DNA of 64,000 bases from Plasmopara viticola (taxonomy: Eukaryota; Oomycota; Peronosporomycetes; Peronosporales; Peronosporaceae), in contig MBPM02000025.1 of the NCBI GenBank assembly GCA_001695595.3, positions 1 through 64,000 on the forward strand, in the 5' to 3' direction. The notes under the pieces are model-generated. The model made no database searches. It was not told where the DNA came from and saw nothing but the letters and a program-made list of their open reading frames with translations. The translations under genes were made by a program, and so were the position numbers. Of this stretch, positions 1 through 11,834 are shown in pieces (the first letter of the stretch is position 1; every line of letters begins with the position of its first letter).

Positions 1-4
1 CAAT

Positions 5-8
5 AAAA
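5..8 (-). terminator. Pol III T-run terminator (unit 1 as example)
   Basis: TTTT on the minus strand begins about 30 nt downstream of the tRNA 3' end, in the motif CACCTTTTATTGC. It sits at the same place in nearly all units. Units 87 and 89 read CACCATTTATT and so lose the T4 run. Confidence 0.7.
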
Positions 9-48
9 GGTGTATCAGCAAAGCTGTTTGAATAGTCGGGCCTCACCG

Positions 49-59
49 GGAATCGAACC
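49..59 (-). promoter_or_regulatory. Internal Pol III B box (unit 1 as example)
   Basis: The minus strand reads GGTTCGATTCC, a perfect match to the B-box consensus GGTTCGANNCC spanning the T loop. Confidence 0.9.
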
Positions 60-91
60 CGGGACCTCTCGCACCCGAAGCGAGAATCATA

Positions 92-102
92 CCACTAGAC
101 CA
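92..102 (-). promoter_or_regulatory. Internal Pol III A box (unit 1 as example)
   Basis: The minus strand reads TGGTCTAGTGG, matching the eukaryotic tRNA A-box pattern TRGYNNAGYGG, at tRNA positions 8-19. The same box recurs in every consensus unit. Confidence 0.85.
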
Positions 103-124
103 CGAGGCCAGCTTGGGCCCGTCA

Positions 125-130
125 TTTATA
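125..130 (-). promoter_or_regulatory. Upstream TATA-like element of the unit tRNA gene (unit 1 as example)
   Basis: On the minus strand TATAAA lies 16 to 21 nt upstream of the mature tRNA 5' end. The same element (plus strand TTTATATGCAG) is in nearly every unit up to unit 89. It is changed in unit 90 and lost in units 91 and 92 and in the inverted units. An upstream TATA-like box supporting Pol III transcription is known from plant tRNA genes; its function here is inferred. Confidence 0.5.
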
Positions 131-551
131 TGCAGCTACACAGGCTTGTTTTCTCTCTTCTGCGCGATACCCGGCAGGTGCCACAAACACATCTCAAGCC
201 ATTTCATTCACTCCCGCCTCCTATATTTTATCGTAGCAGAGGACCAAATTATAGGTTCGTACTGACAATCTACCATCCGCCATTTGCTGCAGTATTCCCT
301 TAATGCTAATCCTTAACTTCTCTTAGTTTCATTCTTGTGTCTAGCATATTCACGAACATTTAAATTGCAATACAATAGCGTTGATCCGAAGGTGTCATGA
401 ACTTGCTCAAAACAAAGTGCTATCGTCCTTTCAAAAGCAATACGCAAACAAGTCAATCGTCATACCAAAGTCGACAATTAAGTTTGAGCGAATTAAGATC
501 CACGGACGCTGCTGCAATAAAAGGTGTATCAGCAAAGCTGTTTGAATCGTC

Positions 552-617
552 GGGCCGGGAATCGAACCGGGACCTCTCGCACCCGAAGCGAGAATCATAC
601 CACTAGACCACGAGGCC
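552..617 (-). pseudogene. tRNA-Pro (CGG) pseudogene, unit 2
   Basis: Six bases are missing, five from the acceptor 3' strand and T-stem edge and one from the T stem, leaving 66 nt. The acceptor stem cannot form. Confidence 0.85.
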
Positions 618-1060
618 AGCTTGGGCCCGTCATTTATATGCAGCTACACAGGCTTGTTTTCTCTCTTCTGCGCGATACCCGGCAGGTGCCACAAACACAT
701 CTCAAGCCACTTCATTCACTCCCGCCTCCTATATTTTATCGTAGCAGAGGACCAAATTATAGGTTCGTACTGACAATCTACCATCCGCCATTTCGCTGCA
801 GTATTCCCTTAATGCTAATCCTTAACTTCTCTTAGTTTCATTTTTGTGTCTAGCATATTCACGAACATTTAAATTGCAATACAATAGCGTTGATCCGAAG
901 GTGTCATGAACTTGCTCAAAACAAAGTGCTATCGTCCTTTCAAAAGCAATACGCAAACAAGTCAATCGTCATACCAAAGTCGACAATTAAGTTTGAGCGA
1001 ATTAAGATCCACGGACGCTGCTGCAATAAAAGGTGTATCAGCAAAGCTGTTTGAATAGTC

Positions 1061-1132
1061 GGGCCTCACCGGGAATCGAACCCGGGACCTCTCGCACCCG
1101 AAGCGAGAATCATACCACTAGACCACGAGGCC
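1061..1132 (-). tRNA. trnP(cgg): tRNA-Pro (CGG), unit 3
   Basis: Consensus; 514 bp to next unit. Confidence 0.95.
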
Positions 1133-1574
1133 AGCTTGGGCCCGTCATTTATATGCAGCTACACAGGCTTGTTTTCTCTCTTCTGCGCGATACCCGGCAG
1201 GTGCCACAAACACATCTCAAGCCACTTCATTCACTCCCGCCTCCTATATTTTATCGTAGCAGAGGACCAAATTATAGGTTCGTACTGACAATCTACCATC
1301 CGCCATTTCGCTGCAGTATTCCCTTAATGCTAATCCTTAACTTCTCTTAGTTTCATTTTTGTGTCTAGCATATTCACGAACATTTAAATTGCAATACAAT
1401 AGCGTTGATCCGAAGGTGTCATGAACTTGCTCAAAACAAAGTGCTATCGTCCTTTAAAAGCAATACGCAAACAAGTCAATCGTCATACCAAAGTCGACAA
1501 TTAAGTTTGAACGAATTAAGATCCACGGACGCTGCTGCAATAAAAGGTGTATCAGCAAAGCTGTTTGAATAGTC

Positions 1575-1646
1575 GGGCCTCACCGGGAATCGAACCCGGG
1601 ACCTCTCGCACCCGAAGCGAGAATCATACCACTAGACCACGAGGCC
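1575..1646 (-). tRNA. trnP(cgg): tRNA-Pro (CGG), unit 4
   Basis: Consensus; 513 bp to next unit. Confidence 0.95.
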
Positions 1647-2087
1647 AGCTTGGGCCCGTCATTTATATGCAGCTACACAGGCTTGTTTTCTCTCTTCTGC
1701 GCGATACCCGGCAGGTGCCACAAACACATCTCAAGCCACTTCATTCACTCCCGCCTCCTATATTTTATCGTAGCAGAGGACCAAATTATAGGTTCGTACT
1801 GACAATCTACCATCCGCCATTTGCTGCAGTATTCCCTTAATGCTAATCCTTAACTTCTCTTAGTTTCATTTTGTGTCTAGCATATTCACGAACATTTAAA
1901 TTGCAATACAATAGCGTTGATCCGAAGGTGTCATGAACTTGCTCAAAACAAAGTGCTATCGTCCTTTCAAAAGCAATACGCAAACAAGTCAATCGTCATA
2001 CCAAAGTCGAGAATTAAGTTTGAACGAATTAAGATCCACGGACGCTGCTGCAATAAAAGGTGTATCAGCAAAGCTGTTTGAATCGTT

Positions 2088-2159
2088 GGGCCTCACCGGG
2101 AATCGAACCCGGGACCTCTCGCACCCGAAGCGAGAATCATACCACTAGACCACGAGGCC
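2088..2159 (-). tRNA. trnP(cgg): tRNA-Pro (CGG), unit 5
   Basis: Consensus gene with a variant 3' flank (AATCGTTGGG on plus instead of AATAGTCGGG); 515 bp to next. Confidence 0.94.
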
Positions 2160-2602
2160 AGCTTGGGCCCGTCATTTATATGCAGCTACACAGGCTTGTT
2201 TTCTCTCTTCTGCGCGATACCCGGCAGGTGCCACAAACACATCTCAAGCCATTTCATTCACTCCCGCCTCCTATATTTTATTGCAGCAGAGGACCAAATT
2301 ATAGGTTCGTACTGACAATCTACCATCCGCCATTTCGCTGCAGTATTCCCTTAATGCTAATCCTTAACTTCTCTTAGTTTCATTTTTGTGTCTAGCATAT
2401 TCACGAACATTTAAATTGCAATACAATAGCGTTGATCCGAAGGTGTCATGAACTTGCTCAAAACAAAGTGCTATCGTCCTTTCAAAAGCAATACGCAAAC
2501 AAGTCAATCGTCATACCAAAGTCGAGAATTAAGTTTGAACGAATTAAGATCCACGGACGCTGCTGCAATAAAAGGTGTATCAGCAAAGCTGTTTGAATAG
2601 TC

Positions 2603-2674
2603 GGGCCTCACCGGGAATCGAACCCGGGACCTCTCGCACCCGAAGCGAGAATCATACCACTAGACCACGAGGCC
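2603..2674 (-). tRNA. trnP(cgg): tRNA-Pro (CGG), unit 6
   Basis: Consensus; 511 bp to next, with spacer deletion TATCAGCAGAGG. Confidence 0.95.
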
Positions 2675-3113
2675 AGCTTGGGCCCGTCATTTATATGCAG
2701 CTACACAGGCTTGTTTTCTCTCTTCTGCGCGATACCCGGCAGGTGCCACAAACACATCTCAAGCCACTTCATTCACTCCCGCCTCCTATATTTTATCAGC
2801 AGAGGACCAAATTATAGGTTCGTACTGACAATCTACCATCCGCCATTTCGCTGCAGTATTCCCTTAATGCTAATCTCTAACTTCTCTTAGTTTCATTTTT
2901 GTGTCTAGCATATTCACGAACATTTAAATTGCAATACAATAGCGTTGATCCGAAGGTGTCATGAACTTGCTCAAAACAAAGTGCTATCGTCCTTTAAAAG
3001 CAATACGCAAACAAGTCAATCGTCATACCAAAGTCGAGAATTAAGTTTGACGAATTAAGATCCACGGACGCTGCTGCAATAAAAGGTGTATCAGCAAAGC
3101 TGTTTGAATAGTC

Positions 3114-3184
3114 GGGCCTCACCGGGAATCGAACCGGGACCTCTCGCACCCGAAGCGAGAATCATACCACTAGACCACGAGGCC
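3114..3184 (-). pseudogene. tRNA-Pro (CGG) with 1-nt T-stem deletion, unit 7
   Basis: 71 nt: one C of the AACCCGGG run is missing, which shortens the T stem. It is probably non-functional unless the base is a sequencing error. The next unit follows after only 454 bp. Confidence 0.7.
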
Positions 3185-3567
3185 AGCTTGGGCCCGTCAT
3201 TTATATGCAGCTACACAGGCTTGTTTTCTCTCTTCTGCGCGATACCCGGCAGGTGCCACAAACACATCTCAAGCCACTTCATTCACTCCGCCTCCTATAT
3301 TTTATCAGCAGAGGACCAAATTATAGGTTCGTACTGACAATCTACCATCCGCCATTTGCTGCAGTATTCCCTTAATGCTAATCCTTAACTTCTCTTAGTT
3401 TCATTTTGTGTCTAGCATATTCTCAAAACAAAGTGCTATCGTCCTTTAAAAGCAATACGCAAACAAGTCAATCGTCATACCAAAGTCGAGAATTAAGTTT
3501 GAGCGAATTAAGATCCACGGACGCTGCTGCACATAAAAGGTGTATCAGCAAAGCTGTTTGAATCGTT

Positions 3568-3640
3568 GGGCCTCACCGGGAATCGAACCCGGGACCTCTC
3601 GCACCCGAAGCGAGAATCATACCACTAAGACCACGAGGCC
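3568..3640 (-). pseudogene. tRNA-Pro (CGG) with 1-nt D-arm insertion, unit 8
   Basis: 73 nt: an extra base in the A box/D arm (CCACTAAGACC on plus). Function is uncertain. Confidence 0.6.
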
Positions 3641-4082
3641 AGCTTGGGCCCGTCATTTATATGCAGCTACACAGGCTTGTTTTCTCTCTTCTGCGCGATA
3701 TCCGCAGGTGCCACAAACACATCTCAAGCCACTTCATTCACTCCCGCCTCCTATATTTTATCGTAGCAGAGGACCAAATTATAGGATCGTACTGACAATC
3801 TACCATCCGCCATTTTGCTGCAGTATTCCCTTAATGCTAATCCTTAACTTCTCTTAGTTTCATTTTTGTGTCTAGCATATTCACGAACATTTAAATTGCA
3901 ATACAATAGCGTTGATCCGAAGGTGTCATGAACTTGCTCAAAACAAAGTGCTATCGTCCTTTCAAAAGCAATACGCAAACAAGTCAATCGTCATACCAAA
4001 GTCGAGAATTAAGTTTGAGCGAATTAAGATCCACGGACGCTGCTGCAATAAAAGGTGTATCAGCAAAGCTGTTTGAATCGTT

Positions 4083-4134
4083 GGGCCTCACCGGGAATCG
4101 CGAAGCGTGAATCATTCCACTAGACCACAAGGCC
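4083..4134 (-). pseudogene. tRNA-Pro pseudogene with 20-nt internal deletion, unit 9
   Basis: 52 nt remain. The deletion removes the B-box half, the variable loop and the anticodon region. Further point changes lie in the D arm and acceptor. Confidence 0.9.
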
Positions 4135-4577
4135 AGCATGGGCCCGTCGTTTATATGCAGCTACACAGACTTGTTTTCTCTCTTCTGCGCGATACCCGGC
4201 AGGTGCCACAAACACATCTCAAGCCATTTCATTCACTCTCGCCTCCTATATTTTATTGCAGCAGAGGACCAAATTATAGGTTCGTACTGACAATCTACCA
4301 TCCGCCATTTCGCTGCAGTATTCCCTTAATGCTAATCTCTAACTTCTCTTAGTTTCATTCTTGTGTCTAGCATATTCACGAACATTTAAATTGCAATACG
4401 ATAGCGTTGATCCGAAGGTGTCATGAACTTGCTCAAAACAAAGTGCTATCGTCCTTTCAAAAGCAATACGCAAACAAGTCAATCGTCATACCAAAGTCGA
4501 GAATTAAGTTTGAGCGAATTAAGATCCACGGACGCTGCTGCAATAAAAGGTGTATCAGCAAAGCTGTTTGAATAGTC

Positions 4578-4649
4578 GGGCCTCACCGGGAATCGAACCC
4601 GGGACCTCTCGCACCCGAAGCGAGAATCATACCACTAGACCACGAGGCC
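4578..4649 (-). tRNA. trnP(cgg): tRNA-Pro (CGG), unit 10
   Basis: Consensus; 512 bp to next. Confidence 0.95.
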
Positions 4650-5089
4650 AGCTTGGGCCCGTCATTTATATGCAGCTACACAGGCTTGTTTTCTCTCTTC
4701 TGCGCGATATCCGGCAGGTGCCACAAACACATCTCAAGCCACTTCATTCACTCCCGCCTCATATTTTATCGTAGCAGAGGACCAAATTATAGGATCGTAC
4801 TGACAATCTACCATCCGCCATTTCGCTGCAGTATTTCCTTAATGCTAATCCTTAACTTCTCTTAGTTTCATTTTTGTGTCTAGCATATTCACGAACATTT
4901 AAATTGCAATACAATAGCGTTGATCCGAAGGTGTCATGAAGTTGCTCAAAACAAAGTGCTATCGTCCTTTAAAAGCAATACGCAAACAAGTCAATCGTCA
5001 TACCAAAGTCGACAATTAAGTTTGAGCGAATTAAGATCCACGGACGCTGCTGCAATAAAAGGTGTATCAGCAAAGCTGTTTGAATAGTC

Positions 5090-5161
5090 GGGCCTCACCG
5101 GGAATCGAATCCGGGACCTCTCGCACCCGAAGCGAGAATCATACCACTAGACCACGAGGCC
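5090..5161 (-). tRNA. trnP(cgg): tRNA-Pro (CGG), unit 11, B-box variant
   Basis: One change in the T stem (G53 to A) gives B box GATTCGATTCC and an A-C mismatch at 53-61. Activity is probably reduced. Confidence 0.7.
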
Positions 5162-5603
5162 AGCTTGGGCCCGTCATTTATATGCAGCTACACAGGCTTG
5201 TTTTCTCTCTTCTGCGCGATACCCGGCAGGTGCCACAAACACATCTCAAGCCACTTCATTCACTCCCGCCTCCTATATTTTATCGTAGCAGAGGACCAAA
5301 TTATAGGATCGTACTGACAATCTACCATCCGCCATTTTGCTGCAGTATTCCCTTAATGCTAATCCTTAACTTCTCTTAGTTTCATTTTTGTGTCTAGCAT
5401 ATTCACGAACATTTAAATTGCAATACAATAGCGTTGATCCGAAGGTGTCATGAACTTGCTCAAACAAAGTGCTATCGTCCTTTCAAAAGCAATACGCAAA
5501 CAAGTCAATCGTCATACCAAAGTCGAGAATTAAGTTTGAGCGAATTAAGATCCACGGACGCTGCTGCAATAAAAGGTGTATCAGCAAAGCTGTTTGAATA
5601 GTC

Positions 5604-5675
5604 GGGCCTCACCGGGAATCGAACCCGGGACCTCTCGCACCCGAAGCGAGAATCATACCACTAGACCACGAGGCC
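5604..5675 (-). tRNA. trnP(cgg): tRNA-Pro (CGG), unit 12
   Basis: Consensus; the 5' flank reads CCGTCGTTTATATGCAG on plus. Confidence 0.95.
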
Positions 5676-6117
5676 AGCTTGGGCCCGTCGTTTATATGCA
5701 GCTACACAGACTTGTTTTCTCTCTTCTGCGCGATACCCGGCAGGTGCCACAAACACATCTCAAGCCATTTCATTCACTCTCGCCTCCTATATTTTATTGC
5801 AGCAGAGGACCAAATTATAGGTTCGTACTGACAATCTACCATCCGCCATTTCGCTGCAGTATTCCCTTAATGCTAATCCTTAACTTCTCTTAGTTTCATT
5901 TTTGTGTCTAGCATATTCACGAACATTTAAATTGCAATACAATAGCGTTGATCCGAAGGTGTCATGAAGTTGCTCAAAACAAAGTGCTATCGTCCTTTAA
6001 AAGCAATACGCAAACAAGTCAATCGTCATACCAAAGTCGACAATTAAGTTTGAACGAATTAAGATCCACGGACGCTGCTGCAATAAAAGGTGTATCAGCA
6101 AAGCTGTTTGAATAGTC

Positions 6118-6189
6118 GGGCCTCACCGGGAATCGAACCCGGGACCTCTCGCACCCGAAGCGAGAATCATACCACTAGACCACGAGGCC
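6118..6189 (-). tRNA. trnP(cgg): tRNA-Pro (CGG), unit 13
   Basis: Consensus; 515 bp to next. Confidence 0.95.
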
Positions 6190-6632
6190 AGCTTGGGCCC
6201 GTCATTTATATGCAGCTACACAGGCTTGTTTTCTCTCTTCTGCGCGATACCCGGCAGGTGCCACAAACACATCTCAAGCCACTTCATTCACTCCCGCCTC
6301 CTATATTTTATTGCAGCAGAGGACCAAATTATAGGTTCGTACTGACAATCTACCATCCGCCATTTCGCTGCAGTATTCCCTTAATGCTAATCCTTAACTT
6401 CTCTTAGTTTCATTTTTGTGTCTAGCATATTCACGAACATTTAAATTGCAATACAATAGCGTTGATCCGAAGGTGTCATGAACTTGCTCAAAACAAAGTG
6501 CTATCGTCCTTTCAAAAGCAATACGCAAACAAGTCAATCGTCATACCAAAGTCGAGAATTAAGTTTGAGCGAATTAAGATCCACGGACGCTGCTGCAATA
6601 AAAGGTGTATCAGCAAAGCTGTTTGAATAGTC

Positions 6633-6704
6633 GGGCCTCACCGGGAATCGAACCCGGGACCTCTCGCACCCGAAGCGAGAATCATACCACTAGACCACGA
6701 GGCC
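6633..6704 (-). tRNA. trnP(cgg): tRNA-Pro (CGG), unit 14
   Basis: Consensus; spacer has the AATCACATC variant typical of the far right of the array. Confidence 0.95.
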
Positions 6705-7146
6705 AGCTTGGGCCCGTCATTTATATGCAGCTACACAGGCTTGTTTTCTCTCTTCTGCGCGATACCGGCAGGTGCCACAATCACATCTCAAGCCATTTCA
6801 TTCACTCCCGCCTCCTATATTTTATCGTAGCAGAGGACCAAATCATAGGTTCGTACTGACAATCTACCATCCGCCATTTCGCTGCAGTACTCCCTTAATG
6901 CTAATCTTTAACTTCTCTTAGTTTCATTTTTGTGTCTAGCATATTCACGAACATTCAAATTGCAATACATAAGCGTTGATCCGAAGGTGTCATGAACTTG
7001 CTCAAAACAAAGTGCTATCGTCCTTTCAAAAGCAATACGCAAACAAGTCAATCGTCATACCAAAGTCGAGAATTAAGTTTGAGCGAATTAAGATCCACGG
7101 ACGCTGCTGCAATAAAAGGTGTATCAGCAAAGCTGTTTGAATAGTC

Positions 7147-7218
7147 GGGCCTCACCGGGAATCGAACCCGGGACCTCTCGCACCCGAAGCGAGAATCATA
7201 CCACTAGACCACGAGGCC
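7147..7218 (-). tRNA. trnP(cgg): tRNA-Pro (CGG), unit 15
   Basis: Consensus; 513 bp to next. Confidence 0.95.
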
Positions 7219-7659
7219 AGCTTGGGCCCGTCATTTATATGCAGCTACACAGGCTTGTTTTCTCTCTTCTGCGCGTATCCGGCAGGTGCCACAAACACAT
7301 CTCAAGCCACTTCATTCACTCCCGCCTCCTATATTTTATCGTAGCAGAGGACCAAATTATAGGTTCGTACTGACAATCTACCATCCGCCATTTTGCTGCA
7401 GTATTCCCTTAATGCTAATCCTTAACTTCTCTTAGTTTCATTTTTGTGTCTAGCATATTCACGAACATTTAAATTGCAATACAATAGCGTTGATCCGAAG
7501 GTGTCATGAACTTGCTCAAAACAAAGTGCTATCGTCCTTTAAAAGCAATACGCAAACAAGTCAATCGTCATACCAAAGTCGAGAATTAAGTTTGAGCGAA
7601 TTAAGATCCACGGACGCTGCTGCAATAAAAGGTGTATCAGCAAAGCTGTTTGAATAGTC

Positions 7660-7731
7660 GGGCCTCACCGGGAATCGAACCCGGGACCTCTCGCACCCGA
7701 AGCGAGAATCATACCACTAGACCACGAGGCC
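7660..7731 (-). tRNA. trnP(cgg): tRNA-Pro (CGG), unit 16
   Basis: Consensus; 512 bp to next. Confidence 0.95.
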
Positions 7732-8171
7732 AGCTTGGGCCCGTCATTTATATGCAGCTACACAGACTTGTTTTCTCTTCTGCGCGATATCCGGCAGGTG
7801 CCACAAACACATCTCAAGCCACTTCATTCACTCCCGCCACCTATATTTTATCGTAGCAGAGGACCAAATTATAGGTCGTACTGACAATCTACCATCCGCC
7901 ATTTTGCTGCAGTATTCCCTTAATGCTAATCCTTAACTTCTCTTAGTTTCATTTTTGTGTCTAGCATATTCACGAACATTTAAATTGCAATACAATAGCG
8001 TTGATCCGAAGGTGTCATGAACTTGCTCAAAACAAAGTGCTATCGTCCTTTCAAAAGCAATACGCAAACAAGTCAATCGTCATACCAAAGTCGAGAATTA
8101 AGTTTGAGCGAATTAAGATCCACGGACGCTGCTGCAATAAAAGGTGTATCAGCAAAGCTGTTTGAATAGTC

Positions 8172-8243
8172 GGGCCTCACCGGGAATCGAACCCGGGACC
8201 TCTCGCACCCGAAGCGAGAATCATACCACTAGACCACGAGGCC
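8172..8243 (-). tRNA. trnP(cgg): tRNA-Pro (CGG), unit 17
   Basis: Consensus; 514 bp to next. Confidence 0.95.
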
Positions 8244-8685
8244 AGCTTGGGCCCGTCATTTATATGCAGCTACACAGGCTTGTTTTCTCTCTTCTGCGCG
8301 ATACCCGGCAGGTGCCACAAACACATCTCAAGCCACTTCATTCACTCCGCCTCCTATATTTTATCGTAGCAGAGGACCAAATTATAGGTTCGTACTGACA
8401 ATCTACCATCCGCCATTTTGCTGCAGTATTCCCTTAATGCTAATCCTTAACTTCTCTTAGTTTCATTTTTGTGTCTAGCATATTCACGAACATTTAAATT
8501 GCAATACAATAGCGTTGATCCGAAGGTGTCATGAACTTGCTCAAAACAAAGTGCTATCGTCCTTTCAAAAGCAATACGCAAACAAGTCAATCGTCATACC
8601 AAAGTCGAGAATTAAGTTTGAACGAATTAAGATCCACGGACGCTGCTGCAATAAAAGGTGTATCAGCAAAGCTGTTTGAATAGTC

Positions 8686-8757
8686 GGGCCTCACCGGGAA
8701 TCGAACCCGGGACCTCTCGCACCCGAAGCGAGAATCATACCACTAGACCACGAGGCC
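8686..8757 (-). tRNA. trnP(cgg): tRNA-Pro (CGG), unit 18
   Basis: Consensus; 508 bp to next (spacer lost a GTGT after CATTTTT). Confidence 0.95.
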
Positions 8758-9193
8758 AGCTTGGGCCCGTCATTTATATGCAGCTACACAGGCTTGTTTT
8801 CTCTCTTCTGCGCGATACCCGGCAGGTGCCACAAACACATCTCAAGCCACTTCATTCACTCCCGCCTCCTATATTTTATTAGCAGAGGACCAAATTATAG
8901 GTTCGTACTGACAATCTACCATCCGCCATTTCGCTGCAGTATTCCCTTAATGCTAATCCTTAACTTCTCTTAGTTTCATTTTTCTAGCATATTCACGAAC
9001 ATTTAAATTGCAATACAATAGCGTTGATCCGAAGGTGTCATGAACTTGCTCAAAACAAAGTGCTATCGTCCTTTAAAAGCAATACGCAAACAAGTCAATC
9101 GTCATACCAAAGTCGAGAATTAAGTTTGAGCGAATTAAGATCCACGGACGCTGCTGCAATAAAAGGTGTATCAGCAAAGCTGTTTGAATAGTC

Positions 9194-9265
9194 GGGCCTC
9201 ACCGGGAATCGAACCCGGGACCTCTCGCACCCGAAGCGAGAATCATACCACTAGACCACGAGGCC
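9194..9265 (-). tRNA. trnP(cgg): tRNA-Pro (CGG), unit 19
   Basis: Consensus; 514 bp to next. Confidence 0.95.
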
Positions 9266-9707
9266 AGCTTGGGCCCGTCATTTATATGCAGCTACACAGG
9301 CTTGTTTTCTCTCTTCTGCGCGATACCCGGCAGGTGCCACAAACACATCTCAAGCCACTTCATTCACTCCCGCCTCCTATATTTTATCGTAGCAGAGAAC
9401 CAAATTATAGTTCGTACTGACAATCTACCATCCACCATTTTGCTGCAGTATTCCCGTAATGCTAATCCTTAACTTCTCTTAGTTTCATTTTTGTGTCTAG
9501 CATATTCACGAACATTTAAATTGCAATACAATAGCGTTGATCCGAAGGTGTCATGAACTTGCTCAAAACAAAGTGCTATCGTCCTTTCAAAAGCAATACG
9601 CAAACAAGTCAATCGTCATACCAAAGTCGACAATTAAGTTTGAGCGAATTAAGATCCACGGACGCTGCTGCAATAAAAGGTGTATCAGCAAAGCTGTTTG
9701 AATAGTC

Positions 9708-9779
9708 GGGCCTCACCGGGAATCGAACCCGGGACCTCTCGCACCCGAAGCGAGAATCATACCACTAGACCACGAGGCC
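9708..9779 (-). tRNA. trnP(cgg): tRNA-Pro (CGG), unit 20
   Basis: Consensus; 515 bp to next. Confidence 0.95.
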
Positions 9780-10222
9780 AGCTTGGGCCCGTCATTTATA
9801 TGCAGCTACACAGGCTTGTTTTCTCTCTTCTGCGCGATACCCGGCAGGTGCCACAAACACATCTCAAGCCACTTCATTCACTCCCGCCTCCTATATTTTA
9901 TCGTAGCAGAGGACCAAATTATAGGTTCGTACTGACAATCTACCATCCGCCATTTCGCTGCAGTATTCCCTTAATGCTAATCCTTAACTTCTCTTAGTTT
10001 CATTTTTGTGTCTAGCATATTCACGAACATTTAAATTGCAATACAATAGCGTTGATCCGAAGGTGTCATGAACTTGCTCAAAACAAAGTGCTATCGTCCT
10101 TTCAAAAGCAATACGCAAACAAGTCAATCGTCATACCAAAGTCGAGAATTAAGTTTGAGCGAATTAAGATCCACGGACGCTGCTGCAATAAAAGGTGTAT
10201 CAGCAAAGCTGTTTGAATAGTC

Positions 10223-10294
10223 GGGCCTCACCGGGAATCGAACCCGGGACCTCTCGCACCCGAAGCGAGAATCATACCACTAGACCACGAGGCC
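10223..10294 (-). tRNA. trnP(cgg): tRNA-Pro (CGG), unit 21
   Basis: Consensus; 511 bp to next (same GTGT loss as unit 18). Confidence 0.95.
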
Positions 10295-10733
10295 AGCTTG
10301 GGCCCGTCATTTATATGCAGCTACACAGGCTTGTTTTCTCTCTTCTGCGCGATACCCGGCAGGTGCCACAAACACATCTCAAGCCACTTCATTCACTCCC
10401 GCCTCCTATATTTTATCGTAGCAGAGGACCAAATTATAGGTTCGTACTGACAATCTACCATCCGCCATTTCGCTGCAGTATTCCCTTAATGCTAATCCTT
10501 AACTTCTCTTAGTTTCATTTTTCTAGCATATTCACGAACATTTAAATTGCAATACAATAGCGTTGATCCGAAGGTGTCATGAAGTTGCTCAAAACAAAGT
10601 GCTATCGTCCTTTCAAAAGCAATACGCAAACAAGTCAATCGTCATACCAAAGTCGAGAATTAAGTTTGAGCGAATTAAGATCCACGGACGCTGCTGCAAT
10701 AAAAGGTGTATCAGCAAAGCTGTTTGAATAGTC

Positions 10734-10805
10734 GGGCCTCACCGGGAATCGAACCCGGGACCTCTCGCACCCGAAGCGAGAATCATACCACTAGACCACG
10801 AGGCC
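10734..10805 (-). tRNA. trnP(cgg): tRNA-Pro (CGG), unit 22
   Basis: Consensus; 514 bp to next. Confidence 0.95.
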
Positions 10806-11247
10806 AGCTTGGGCCCGTCATTTATATGCAGCTACACAGGCTTGTTTTCTCTCTTCTGCGCGATACCCGGCAGGTGCCACAAACACATCTCAAGCCACTT
10901 CATTCACTCCCGCCTCCTATATTTTATCGTAGCAGAGGACCAAATTATAGGTTCGTACTGACAATCTACCATCCGCCATTTCGCTGCAGTATTCCCTTAA
11001 TGCTAATCCTTAACTTCTCTTAGTTTCATTTTTGTGTCTAGCATATTCACGAACATTTAAATTGCAATACAATAGCGTTGATCCGAAGGTGTCATGAACT
11101 TGCTCAAAACAAAGTGCTATCGTCCTTTAAAAGCAATACGCAAACAAGTCAATCGTCATACCAAAGTCGAGAATTAAGTTTGAGCGAATTAAGATCCACG
11201 GACGCTGCTGCAATAAAAGGTGTATCAGCAAAGCTGTTTGAATAGTC

Positions 11248-11319
11248 GGGCCTCACCGGGAATCGAACCCGGGACCTCTCGCACCCGAAGCGAGAATCAT
11301 ACCACTAGACCACGAGGCC
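11248..11319 (-). tRNA. trnP(cgg): tRNA-Pro (CGG), unit 23
   Basis: Consensus; 515 bp to next. Confidence 0.95.
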
Positions 11320-11762
11320 AGCTTGGGCCCGTCATTTATATGCAGCTACACAGGCTTGTTTTCTCTCTTCTGCGCGATACCCGGCAGGTGCCACAAACAC
11401 ATCTCAAGCCACTTCATTCACTCCCGCCTCCTATATTTTATCGTAGCAGAGGACCAAATTATAGGATCGTACTGACAATCTACCATCCGCCATTTTGCTG
11501 CAGTATTCCCTTAATGCTAATCCTTAACTTCTCTTAGTTTCATTTTTGTGTCTAGCATATTCACGAACATTTAAATTGCAATACAATAGCGTTGATCCGA
11601 AGGTGTCATGAACTTGCTCAAAACAAAGTGCTATCGTCCTTTCAAAAGCAATACGCAAACAAGTCAATCGTCATACCAAAGTCGAGAATTAAGTTTGAAC
11701 GAATTAAGATCCACGGACGCTGCTGCAATAAAAGGTGTATCAGCAAAGCTGTTTGAATAGTC

Positions 11763-11834
11763 GGGCCTCACCGGGAATCGAACCCGGGACCTCTCGCACC
11801 CGAAGCGAGAATCATACCACTAGACCACGAGGCC
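11763..11834 (-). tRNA. trnP(cgg): tRNA-Pro (CGG), unit 24
   Basis: Consensus; 515 bp to next. Confidence 0.95.

Larger units (their letters stand above)
38..109 (-). tRNA. trnP(cgg): tRNA-Pro (CGG), unit 1, consensus
   Basis: This is the reference description for the array. The 72-nt sequence folds as a full cloverleaf: acceptor GGCCTCG/TGAGGCC with a terminal G-U at 7-66, D stem of three pairs (G10-U25, U11-A24, C12-G23), anticodon stem CTCGC/GCGAG with loop TTCGGGT (anticodon CGG, positions 34-36), and T stem CCGGG/CCCGG with loop TTCGATT. The discriminator base is C. There is no intron and no encoded CCA. It closely resembles known eukaryotic tRNA-Pro(CGG) and would decode CCG. Distance to the next unit is 514 bp. 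Confidence 0.96.

Noticed and set aside
397..4110. Repeated frames starting MNLLKTKC
   Set aside because: Spacer translation ending inside the tRNA; broken in most units by one-base changes.
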